DNA of 7,154 bases from an uncultured Aeromonadales bacterium (GCA_902796095.1 CADBNP010000146.1:1-7154); one strand, 5' to 3'. Positions 1 through 6,906 are shown, numbered from the stretch's first letter. The notes: generated by a model not told the origin, from the sequence alone. A program made the numbers and translations.

Positions 1-86
1 CCCTATATATGTCCGTATAGGGACGGACTCGATCGTCCCTATACGTCCCTATAGGGACATATTCGATCGTCCCTATTTGTCCGTAG
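1..86. repeat. Iteron-like direct and inverted repeats, candidate replication origin
   Basis: Two full units and one partial unit of about 34-36 bases follow each other at 1-36, 37-70 and from 71, each starting CCCTAT. The 14-mer TCGATCGTCCCTAT is repeated exactly at 29-42 and 63-76. GTCCCTAT occurs at 35, 45 and 69, with variants GTCCGTAT at 11 and GTCCGTAG at 79. GTCCCTATAGGGAC at 45-58 is a perfect 14-base palindrome, and 11-24 is the same with one changed base. The third unit overlaps the end of the primase-helicase gene and supplies its TAG stop codon. No U-run follows the palindromes, so protein-binding sites fit better than a terminator. An origin or operator next to the replication initiator is the inferred role. 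The array meets the window edge and may be longer. Confidence 0.7.
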
Positions 87-2331
87 TGGTTTTTCTTCTC
101 AGGTAAAGCCGTTTATCTTCCGGATTTATATATGTCTCATAAAGTTTTTTATACTCTTTTCTGGACCGTTTCCCTGCCCCAAACCATCGTTTTATTGTAT
201 CTGCACTAACACCTATTTCCTCAGAGATATCTATAACTGATGCATCTCCGTCCTTCTCCAGTCCTTCAAAAGCAATACTCAGTGCCGACAGATTATCCGC
301 TTTTTCCTGTTCAGTCTGTTTTTTCCTGGCATCTTTCATTTTCTCCCATGCCGGCTTTTCTGTATCTGGATTTACATCCTGCAGTACTCCGGATTCATCC
401 AGATAATGCACTGGATACTTGAACCAAAGATTCACCGGATTGAATTTCGGGAATTCACGAAGGGTTCCTTCTATTCTCCATGCGGTCATGGATTCCACAC
501 TTTTCCTGGCCTGATCAACCTGGTATTTCAGCGCCTGCATCTGCCATTTATCGAGTATATTTTCGCAGTAAGCGTAGATCTTTTTCTGGTTCAGCAAATC
601 ATCTTCTGACAGGTCCTCCTGCCATTTCCAGTGGGCATCAAGGTATGATTTACAGGTTTTGCATACCGCTTTGTTTTCTTGCTGGATCATCATATCATCT
701 GTAACTTCTAACTCGATCAGATCAATTACAGCGTCAGGATCTCTTGCGAAAACTCCTGACCCGGATGCTCTGTCAATGGCCTTTTTCTGCCCCTGTGAAC
801 CCTTGCTGTGATGATGGCAATAGATCACGGCACAGCCTAATTCTTTACAGATCAGGTCAAACTGGTTGCAGAAACGCGCCATCTGGTCAGCGCTGTTCTC
901 ATCCCCTGTAATGACCTTGTAGATCGGATCAAGGATAATAGCCTTAAAGCCGCTTTTTTGAGCCCGTCTGATCAATTTCGGGGCAAGCTGATCCATTGGT
1001 GCTGACTGCCCTCTTAAATTCCAGATATCAATATTCCGGAAGTTCTCAGGCCTGATACCCATGGCTGCATATACATCTTTGAACCTGTGCAGGCAGGATG
1101 CCCGATCAAGTTCCAGATTGATGTACAGCACCTTACCCATCCTGCAGTTCCATTTAAGCCATTTCTTGCCTTCTGCAATTGCTATGCAAAGTTCTATCAG
1201 GGCAAATGACTTACCGGCTTTTGAAGGCCCGGAAATCAGCATTTTATGGCCTTCTCGAAGCATATCCTCAATCAAGGCTGGTGCCAGGTCTGGAATACGA
1301 TCCCATTCATCGGCAAGGTTTTCTATATCCGGCAGATTGTCATTAACTGACTCTATCCAGTCTTTCCATTCGGTCCAGGACGCCTTTCCAAGGTTTGTAT
1401 CTACGATATACTGCTTCTGATCTCCTCGGATACATCCTGGCATTCTGGAAAGTCTTGATGGATTGCGGTTTTGCTTGTCGATCACCATGCCATTCTTTTC
1501 GCAGATATCATAAAGGAAATCTACCCGCTTCCGATATTCCTGATAATCGGCAGCATCTACCTTTACAATCGCATGCAACGATTTTTTGCCTGAATAGACA
1601 AGCACAGCGATAGGTAGCTCAAGCTCTCTTAGAAGAGCGTTTTGCTTTTCAATCTCCATGTCATCAGATTCCACCAGAGCGTATCGAAAATCGCTGACAT
1701 TCTCATTTCTGACACCGTTTCCATCCAGCGGGTTAAACCGGATCCAGGCACCGCCTTCCACATCATAATCTCCGACAACAGAACCAATATCGTCACCGGC
1801 TTTTGTCAGTTCTTCAATCAGCTGACCAGCAGTCTTGTTATAGCTGCCTTTATCCTTTGGAATATACTTACGTTTCTCGTTCTTCCATGACCGGGTAACG
1901 AAACCGACGTTCTCACCCGCCTCGAATAATGTTTCGATATACCGAATAAGCTGCTCTCCAGGATGCCAATCATGAGGCGCCTGAATGTCTCTGTTCTCGA
2001 TCCAGTTTGCATCTACTACTATGCCGTCGGAATCGATCGTGCTATCCCAGTCAAGTTCATACCCAGTATCAGGGCGATAACCGCCTTCCACGGCCATATG
2101 GTAGATCGTGCCTCCTGTGACAGGTGTTGCAGATCCGCTGAAAGAATTCCACTTCCTTTCGCATTCGCCACTATGATATCTTCCGTAATCACGTCGGCTC
2201 CAGTCGTCCCAGACAGCAACTGGATACCCTTCATGCTTTAATGCCATGCCGATATCGGTCCATTCCTGGTATGAACACATGGATGGATTGATGTAATCCA
2301 GTAATGTCCGTAGATCTGTCTTATACTCCAT
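73..2331 (-). CDS. Primase-helicase: PriCT_2 + AEP-type primase + RepA-like AAA ATPase + C-terminal HTH
   Basis: A 752-residue multidomain replication protein, inferred to prime and unwind phage DNA. Residues about 10-86 match the primase C-terminal PriCT_2 pattern (WTDIGMALKHEG, WSRRDYGRYH, TGGTIYHMA). Residues about 120-330 look like an archaeo-eukaryotic primase core: acidic motif ESDD at 221-224, SLH at 251-253, and D285 followed by NPSRLSRMPG at 290-299. Residues about 345-545 are a RepA/AAA_25-type helicase ATPase with Walker A GPSKAGKS (368-375), Walker B AIILDP (464-469), HHHSKG (506-511) and RASGSGVFARDPDA (521-534). C557 and C560 form a lone CxxC. Residues about 696-735 resemble a helix-turn-helix. 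The start has AAGGAG five bases upstream, overlapping the TAA of the helicase gene, which implies coupled translation. The stop codon lies inside the repeat array. Residues 89-99 duplicate a peptide of the DUF669 protein. Domain assignment is by motif reading. Confidence 0.9.
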   Translation of the reverse strand: MEYKTDLRTLLDYINPSMCSYQEWTDIGMALKHEGYPVAVWDDWSRRDYGRYHSGECERKWNSFSGSATPVTGGTIYHMAVEGGYRPDTGYELDWDSTIDSDGIVVDANWIENRDIQAPHDWHPGEQLIRYIETLFEAGENVGFVTRSWKNEKRKYIPKDKGSYNKTAGQLIEELTKAGDDIGSVVGDYDVEGGAWIRFNPLDGNGVRNENVSDFRYALVESDDMEIEKQNALLRELELPIAVLVYSGKKSLHAIVKVDAADYQEYRKRVDFLYDICEKNGMVIDKQNRNPSRLSRMPGCIRGDQKQYIVDTNLGKASWTEWKDWIESVNDNLPDIENLADEWDRIPDLAPALIEDMLREGHKMLISGPSKAGKSFALIELCIAIAEGKKWLKWNCRMGKVLYINLELDRASCLHRFKDVYAAMGIRPENFRNIDIWNLRGQSAPMDQLAPKLIRRAQKSGFKAIILDPIYKVITGDENSADQMARFCNQFDLICKELGCAVIYCHHHSKGSQGQKKAIDRASGSGVFARDPDAVIDLIELEVTDDMMIQQENKAVCKTCKSYLDAHWKWQEDLSEDDLLNQKKIYAYCENILDKWQMQALKYQVDQARKSVESMTAWRIEGTLREFPKFNPVNLWFKYPVHYLDESGVLQDVNPDTEKPAWEKMKDARKKQTEQEKADNLSALSIAFEGLEKDGDASVIDISEEIGVSADTIKRWFGAGKRSRKEYKKLYETYINPEDKRLYLRRKTTTDK
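2035..2067 (-). repeat. TGYELDWDSTI peptide, copy in primase-helicase
   Basis: These 33 bases encode residues 89-99 of the primase-helicase, in the linker between the PriCT_2 region and the primase core. The peptide is identical to residues 5-15 of the DUF669 protein encoded at 4362-4394. The two DNA copies match at 27 of 33 positions and every difference is synonymous. The flanking residues are also similar (D-S-D here, E-Q-D there). Confidence 0.9.
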
Positions 2332-2340
2332 AACTGCTCC

Positions 2341-3963
2341 TTACCAGCCAAGGCCGGCATCTGCTTCAATAACAGGCGGCGTATATGTTTTAGGATTGAT
2401 ATCTCGCGGTGTCCGCCACCCATTTCCTGCGATCCTGTCGATCAGTCTTCTGGCCTGCTCAAAAGACCAGGTGCCAACATTCTCAAAACCCCTGTTCTCA
2501 AGCTGACGTATCTGCCTTGGTGTTGCAAGATTCTGACCCTGGCGTTCCCGGATCCGGTCGATCAGAAGATCTGCCTTACCAGAACTATCTACGCCTTCAG
2601 GATTGATCTGATACTGTTCCAGTTTCTTTTTCTGGGATTCTGTAGGCGGCTGCATCGCAGCTCCAAATGGCGGCTTGTAATGGATCAGGTCCATATCCAT
2701 AATGGACATTTCAAACTGAAGCGGATCCACAAGCCTGCTTTTCTTCCGTTTCTGTTCTGCCAGAAGTTTCGCAAGCGCTTCCTCACGCTGTGCCTGTACA
2801 TCCTCAGAAGCCTCTTTTTCAGCATCCTCAATATCCGCGCCGTTTGCATCCTGCGCCAGGTTTTCTGTCATCTTTTGCGCTACTTCTGGATCCTCACAGA
2901 TCAGAGATGCAGGATGACAAAGATCGTGCCTCTCAGTCATCCACAGGAAATCAAGCAGAAGAAGATGATCTTTCCCTGGCGACAGCCTTGTTCCACGACC
3001 TACCATTTGGCAATAAAGGCTTCTTACTTTTGTCGGTCGAAGGACGATGATGCAGTCAACAGTCGGGCAGTCCCATCCTTCCGTCAGCAGCATGGAGTTA
3101 CAGAGCACATTGTATTTTCCGGCATCGAAATCCTGCAGGACTTCTGCTCTATCTTCACTGGTTCCATTGACCTCGGCTGCTTTAAAGCCATGCTCGTTCA
3201 GAATGTCGCGGAACTTTTGCGATGTTTTTACAAGCGGCAGGAAGACCACTGTTTTTCGATCTTTACAGTAGGTTTCCATTTCTGATGCGATCAGATCAAG
3301 ATACGGATCCAGTGCAGTTCCAATTTCGCCCGCCTTAAAATCGCCGGCTTGAATACCGACCTGACTAATGTCGATCTTAAGCGGAATTGTCCTTGCCCTG
3401 ATCGGACACAGGTACTTTTCTCTGATTGCCTGTGATAACGAATATTCGTAAGCAATTTGTTCAAAGTAAGTACCAAGATCCTTCATGTCTCCGCGATCAG
3501 GCGTTGCTGTCACTCCGAGAACCTTCGCTTCAGAGAAGTACTGCAAGACCCTTTGGTAGCTTTCAGATATGACATGATGGGCCTCATCCACAATAATGGT
3601 TGAGAAATAATTTTTTGGGAATTTTTTCAAGCGGCTTTCTTTCATGAGAGTCTGAACACTGCCTACTACCACGCGATACCAGGATCCGAGACAAGAGGAC
3701 TCAGCTTTTTCAAGGGCACTTCCAAGACCTGTGCTCTTTCGCAGCTTATCCGCCGCCTGATCCAGCAACTCTCCCCGGTGCGCCAGGATCAATACTCTGC
3801 TGCCTTCTCTTACCCTGTCGCATGTGATTGCACTGAACACGATCGTTTTACCAGTCCCAGTCGGAAGAACCAGCAGGAGCTTATTTGCACCCGCCTTCCA
3901 CATGGACATGACTGCATCATGCGCTTCTTGCTGGTACGGCCGTAATGCCATCAGATCGCCCAT
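2341..3963 (-). CDS. SF2 DEAD/DEAH-box DNA helicase (COG1061/SSL2 type)
   Basis: A 540-residue ATP-dependent helicase or translocase, probably used for replication-fork remodelling or recombination-dependent replication. Visible motifs: Q-motif-like LRPYQQEAHDAV (7-18), Walker A PTGTGKT (34-40), DEAH (126-129), TAT (152-154), a second RecA-like lobe from about 237 with LTEGWDCP (293-300), and arginine-finger motif VI QMVGRGTR (319-326). Residues about 355-440 are a charged linker. The C-terminus carries two copies of a roughly 31-residue motif at 441-471 and 481-511, exactly 40 residues apart. The gene overlaps the DUF669 gene by 13 bases. The first ATG (3963) has AGGA eight bases upstream and is preferred. 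A second ATG at 3951 overlaps the DUF669 stop as TGATG and would drop only four residues. The family is certain; the cellular role is inferred from neighbours. Confidence 0.93.
   Translation of the reverse strand: MGDLMALRPYQQEAHDAVMSMWKAGANKLLLVLPTGTGKTIVFSAITCDRVREGSRVLILAHRGELLDQAADKLRKSTGLGSALEKAESSCLGSWYRVVVGSVQTLMKESRLKKFPKNYFSTIIVDEAHHVISESYQRVLQYFSEAKVLGVTATPDRGDMKDLGTYFEQIAYEYSLSQAIREKYLCPIRARTIPLKIDISQVGIQAGDFKAGEIGTALDPYLDLIASEMETYCKDRKTVVFLPLVKTSQKFRDILNEHGFKAAEVNGTSEDRAEVLQDFDAGKYNVLCNSMLLTEGWDCPTVDCIIVLRPTKVRSLYCQMVGRGTRLSPGKDHLLLLDFLWMTERHDLCHPASLICEDPEVAQKMTENLAQDANGADIEDAEKEASEDVQAQREEALAKLLAEQKRKKSRLVDPLQFEMSIMDMDLIHYKPPFGAAMQPPTESQKKKLEQYQINPEGVDSSGKADLLIDRIRERQGQNLATPRQIRQLENRGFENVGTWSFEQARRLIDRIAGNGWRTPRDINPKTYTPPVIEADAGLGW
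2431..2643 (-). repeat. Two copies of a helicase C-terminal motif, 40-residue period
   Basis: Residues 441-471 (bases 2551-2643) and 481-511 (bases 2431-2523) of the helicase align without gaps. T441/T481, Q444/Q484, L448/L488, A464/A504 and LIDRI 467-471/507-511 fall exactly 40 residues apart. The pattern T-x2-Q-x3-L ... A-x2-LIDRI resembles small helical modules at the ends of phage recombination proteins, recalled from general knowledge and not checked. DNA binding or protein docking is an inference. Confidence 0.75.
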
Positions 3964-4406
3964 TTATTCGTTCCTGAATCCTTCCTGCTTTCCGGAGCAT
4001 AAAAAGTCTTGATGTTATTGTAAGTGTTTCCATTATTTCCTTTGTTCTGTACAATCTGGCATCTTCCGCGTGTGCCAGGAAGCTTCGACCAGTAATTTCC
4101 GGTAATTGGTTCGCCTTTCTTCTTAAGGCCAGTGCTGACCAGAAGACTTCCAATCTTCCATGCAAAATTCGAGTGAAGTATGAAGTTCTCACGAAGTGAT
4201 ACCTCATCCTGTCCAGGTACCTGCACATTCATATACACGGTTGCCATCTTGGCGCCTTTGTATTTTTCGGAATTGTCACCTACAAAAGTGCGGTCGATAT
4301 GATCAACGATGAAATCATAATCACCTTCCGGAATAACCACATACTGCTGCTCATCCTGTTCGATCGTGCTGTCCCAATCCAATTCATATCCTGTTGTATT
4401 CGCCAT
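3951..4406 (-). CDS. DUF669 family protein, putative phage single-stranded DNA-binding protein
   Basis: A 151-residue protein with the DUF669 layout: an acidic N-terminal ELDWDSTIEQD (8-18), then PEGDYDFIVDHIDRT (26-40), the central block VSLRENFIL (69-77), a GTRGRCQIVQNKG strand region (111-123) and NNIKTFYAP near the end (130-138). DUF669 proteins sit beside Sak-type recombinases in many phages and are thought to act as SSB-like OB-fold proteins. Coating single strands for the neighbouring annealing and priming enzymes is therefore inferred. The C-terminus (TNKWAI) lacks the acidic tip of bacterial SSB. The start is well supported: GGGAGG lies eight bases upstream, just after the Sak4 gene stop. 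The end overlaps the helicase start by 13 bases. Residues 5-15 are duplicated in the primase-helicase. Confidence 0.85.
   Translation of the reverse strand: MANTTGYELDWDSTIEQDEQQYVVIPEGDYDFIVDHIDRTFVGDNSEKYKGAKMATVYMNVQVPGQDEVSLRENFILHSNFAWKIGSLLVSTGLKKKGEPITGNYWSKLPGTRGRCQIVQNKGNNGNTYNNIKTFYAPESRKDSGTNKWAI
4362..4394 (-). repeat. TGYELDWDSTI peptide, copy in DUF669 protein
   Basis: These bases encode residues 5-15 of the DUF669 protein, where an ELDWD-like acidic segment is a usual part of the family's N-terminus. The same 11 residues occur in the primase-helicase at 2035-2067. Only synonymous codon differences separate the copies (ACA/ACT, GGA/GGG, TTG/CTT, GAT/GAC, GAC/GAT). Confidence 0.9.
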
Positions 4407-4422
4407 TTTTTAATCCTCCCTG

Positions 4423-5574
4423 TTAATTAAATGGTAACTCCATATCTTTTCTGGCCTGTCTGATCTGGTCCCGGACTTTAGTCCATTGGGCCACAAACAG
4501 GCCTTCAATAATACCTGGACTGACTGTTTCAAAATCAGGGATCTTCGTCCCATACGGAATAAATCCTTTTGACATAGCAAAGTTTTCAATATCCCATTCA
4601 GCAATGTTGTCATTCAGCATCAGATCGCGAAGTGCTTTCGGGATCCTCATATCCAGTTCTTCTTCCTGTACTGGTTTTTCACGCATTACGTCTTCCTGTG
4701 TTACAGGTTTAGGCTTCTCAGATACATGCTCAGGCGTTTTCTGCGGAGTCTCAGGCTTTTTAACGCTTTTCTCAGACAATTCCTCCGGGTCATGCATTGG
4801 TGCAGGTGCTGATTTCTGTATATGTTTTGGAGCAGATTCAACTGCCTGTCCAGATTCTATCAGCTGCTTGATCTGGTCATATGAGAAAGGCATTTCTTCT
4901 GGCAATCCATACCGGTTTTTTGCATCCCAACAGGAGTGATGCGCTGTATACATGACGCGCTGTCCACCTTGTGCCTTTGCCTTCTTAGTCTTGGAATCAG
5001 TAATGATGATGGTTTTATAATTTGCAAAAAGCACCATATCTGCCCACTCTTTTACAGCAGCACTGATTGATGTTTTGGGGCTGTCAATCAGTTTCATGGT
5101 GTAACGGTCATAAGCCCCCATTTCATCAGGCTGTTCGAACTTCCGGAGTGTTGCATGCGCTGTCAGAACTACATTGATTCCTCGACCTATCACATCGGAA
5201 AGCAGGTTCAAAAGTTCCCCAAACTTCTCATACACATATCGATAACCGTTTCCGTAACCAAAATCCTCAATTCCGGATTTATTATGTTCATCCAGCACGG
5301 ATTGAATCGCCATTTTTTCAGCCCAGTCTGCTGTATCAATAATCAGTGTCTTACACACCTCAGGATGCTGGATAACATACCGCACTTCCTCTTTTAAAAT
5401 TGTCCAGGAAGATGGATCAGGAAGACGAGCTACGTCTAATTCCTTTGTGGATCCTTCTGTATCGATAAATAATGGATCCGGAAATTGTGCTGCAAAGGTT
5501 GTCTTTCCAATTCCTTCCGGTCCATAGATCAGTACTTTTTTTGCTCCTTTGATTTTTCCTCTTGTGATTTCCAT
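4423..5574 (-). CDS. Sak4-like phage RecA-fold ATPase (AAA_24, phage nucleotide-binding protein)
   Basis: A 383-residue protein. Residues 1-240 form a minimal RecA-like ATPase: Walker A GPEGIGKT (18-25), FIDTEGS (36-42), Walker B TLIIDTADW (76-84) and VVLTAH (135-140). This matches the AAA_24/Sak4 group, whose studied members work with an SSB in single-strand annealing recombination. The DUF669 gene directly downstream fits that partnership. Residues about 241-308 are a proline-, lysine- and glutamate-rich, probably disordered linker. Residues about 309-375 form a small helical C-terminal module (IPKALRDLML ... KGFIPYGTKIPDF ... VAQWTKVRDQI). The protein ends DMELPFN, loosely like the DDDIPF tip of bacterial SSB. 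The start has AAGGAGGG just upstream, formed partly from the stop codon of the Rad50-like gene ten bases away. The ATPase fold is clear; annealase activity is inferred. Confidence 0.87.
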   Translation of the reverse strand: MEITRGKIKGAKKVLIYGPEGIGKTTFAAQFPDPLFIDTEGSTKELDVARLPDPSSWTILKEEVRYVIQHPEVCKTLIIDTADWAEKMAIQSVLDEHNKSGIEDFGYGNGYRYVYEKFGELLNLLSDVIGRGINVVLTAHATLRKFEQPDEMGAYDRYTMKLIDSPKTSISAAVKEWADMVLFANYKTIIITDSKTKKAKAQGGQRVMYTAHHSCWDAKNRYGLPEEMPFSYDQIKQLIESGQAVESAPKHIQKSAPAPMHDPEELSEKSVKKPETPQKTPEHVSEKPKPVTQEDVMREKPVQEEELDMRIPKALRDLMLNDNIAEWDIENFAMSKGFIPYGTKIPDFETVSPGIIEGLFVAQWTKVRDQIRQARKDMELPFN

Positions 5575-5584
5575 CCGTCCCTCC

Positions 5585-6895
5585 TTACAATTTTACATTC
5601 CGCCAATCTATAACTGGCGTAGACTGTTCAACTGTATCTACTGCATATCCGTCTTCGATGATAATGCTGCATTCATCCCCTGTACTTACCCTTGTCGCAA
5701 TTGCCTGAAGCCCTTCCCGTTCAAGCCATGCACCAAAATCATTCATGGTCTGTACATCCATCTGTTCCAGTTTATCCAAGAGGACGAAACCGCATTCCGG
5801 ATTCAGCCGGCGGACAATAGCTGTCGATACTTTTAACTGTTCCGCGGAAGACATGTTGTCCCACTTCTGGCCTTTATATATCAGTTCTCCATCGCTTACT
5901 GATAATTCAGGGAGTGGAAGATCCGCGTTTTTCAGAAGTGAAATTTTCTCTTTCCGAACCGAATCAAGTGACGCTGTCAATGAATCGTACTGGTTCCTGT
6001 AGCCTTTTGCATCCTCCTCTGCTTTTTCCTTATCCAGATTTGCCCGAACCTTGCGGTTGATCTCATCGATATTCGCGATACTGGCTTCCAGTTCCTCGGT
6101 AGATTCATCCTGAAGCATGGCCGCGTCAGCAAATGCGATTTCCTTATCTTTACAAGCCTGATTGTATTTCTCTTTTGCGGTTTCCAGACGCTTTTCTGCC
6201 TCCGCTGCCGCAGCATAGGCAAGGGACAGTTCTTTTTCCGCAAGGTCAGCTTTTCGTTCGAGATCATTGGCATGATCGCGTTTCCGCTGGTTCTCTCCAT
6301 TTCTTGCGAGGATTTCCTGCTGTTCACGAATCAGCTCTGAAGGAGATACCGGTTCAGATGGCATATCCGGATAAAACGGCTGCTCTTTTGCATACTTTGT
6401 TTTCTGATCAGCGATCCGTCCTACCATGGTCCGCTCACTATAGATCTGCTTTTCTTCTGCTTCAAGCTTTGCAAGAGCATCTCCAACTCCAATAATTCTC
6501 AGCAGAGTCTGAGCCTTTTCCTTACCTGAAGCGTTTAAAAACCTCGGTAGATTTAAAGCTAATTCTTCGACAAACTCATTCAGGAGCTGTTGGCCGCCCT
6601 TTCTTCCTGACGGATCTGTAACTTTCAGGTCGCTGTTCTTACCCTTCCTTTCAACAACAAGACCGTTGTTCATGACAATCCTGATATTTGGAGGAAGCAC
6701 GGATCCTTCCCGCTGGGCCATAGAAGGCCTGAAATTGTTGCCACCAAGTGCCCACAAGATGGAGTCCAGGACAGATGTTTTTCCCTGTCCATTATTACCA
6801 CCAATTACCGTCAATCCATTTTGTGACGGCTTCAGTTTTACAGCCCTGATTCTTTTTACGTTCTCGATTTCGAGACTGTTGATCTTCATACTCAT
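5585..6895 (-). CDS. Short Rad50/SbcC-like ABC-type ATPase
   Basis: A 436-residue ATPase of the SMC/Rad50 class, inferred to act on DNA ends or recombination intermediates. The N-terminal half-domain has the family opening IENVKRIRAVKL (10-21) and Walker A GNNGQGKT (33-40). Residues about 140-325 are mostly charged and helical, a short coiled coil without a CxxC zinc hook. The C-terminal half has a signature-like MSSAEQLKVSTAI (348-360) and Walker B FVLLDKLEQMD (370-380). Lys375 occupies the place where ABC ATPases usually have the catalytic Glu; Glu377 may substitute. The protein is far shorter than bacterial SbcC (about 1000 residues) and no Mre11/SbcD-type nuclease is adjacent. The start is uncertain: Met1 (6895) and Met3 (6889) both lack a good nearby Shine-Dalgarno, since the AGGAG at 6913-6917 is 17 bases before Met1. 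Reinitiation after a mini-ORF is possible. Confidence 0.87.
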   Translation of the reverse strand: MSMKINSLEIENVKRIRAVKLKPSQNGLTVIGGNNGQGKTSVLDSILWALGGNNFRPSMAQREGSVLPPNIRIVMNNGLVVERKGKNSDLKVTDPSGRKGGQQLLNEFVEELALNLPRFLNASGKEKAQTLLRIIGVGDALAKLEAEEKQIYSERTMVGRIADQKTKYAKEQPFYPDMPSEPVSPSELIREQQEILARNGENQRKRDHANDLERKADLAEKELSLAYAAAAEAEKRLETAKEKYNQACKDKEIAFADAAMLQDESTEELEASIANIDEINRKVRANLDKEKAEEDAKGYRNQYDSLTASLDSVRKEKISLLKNADLPLPELSVSDGELIYKGQKWDNMSSAEQLKVSTAIVRRLNPECGFVLLDKLEQMDVQTMNDFGAWLEREGLQAIATRVSTGDECSIIIEDGYAVDTVEQSTPVIDWRNVKL

Positions 6896-6906
6896 ACTTT
6901 GTATCT

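Noticed and set aside
1..86. CRISPR array
   Set aside because: The exact repeat is only 14 bases and the intervening DNA is itself repetitive and palindromic, unlike unique spacers; no cas gene is present.
1..86. Intrinsic terminator at the end of the operon
   Set aside because: The palindromes could form hairpins, but none is followed by a U-run on the minus strand and the units are tandemly repeated, which fits binding sites better.
1061..1420. 119-codon open frame on the plus strand
   Set aside because: It is antisense to the ATPase part of the primase-helicase, with Ser-rich low-complexity translation typical of a shadow frame.
2680..3285. 201-codon open frame on the plus strand
   Set aside because: It lies entirely opposite the SF2 helicase gene, whose motifs are intact, and its translation is Cys-, Phe- and His-rich with no family pattern or good ribosome binding site.
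3917..4228. 103-codon minus-strand frame overlapping DUF669 and the helicase start
   Set aside because: It is out of frame with two well-supported genes and has no recognisable motifs.
2341..6895. Anti-phage defence system built from the Rad50-like ATPase and the helicase
   Set aside because: No nuclease, protease, TIR, membrane or other effector domain is present, and the neighbours are phage replication proteins, so a replication role is the simpler reading.
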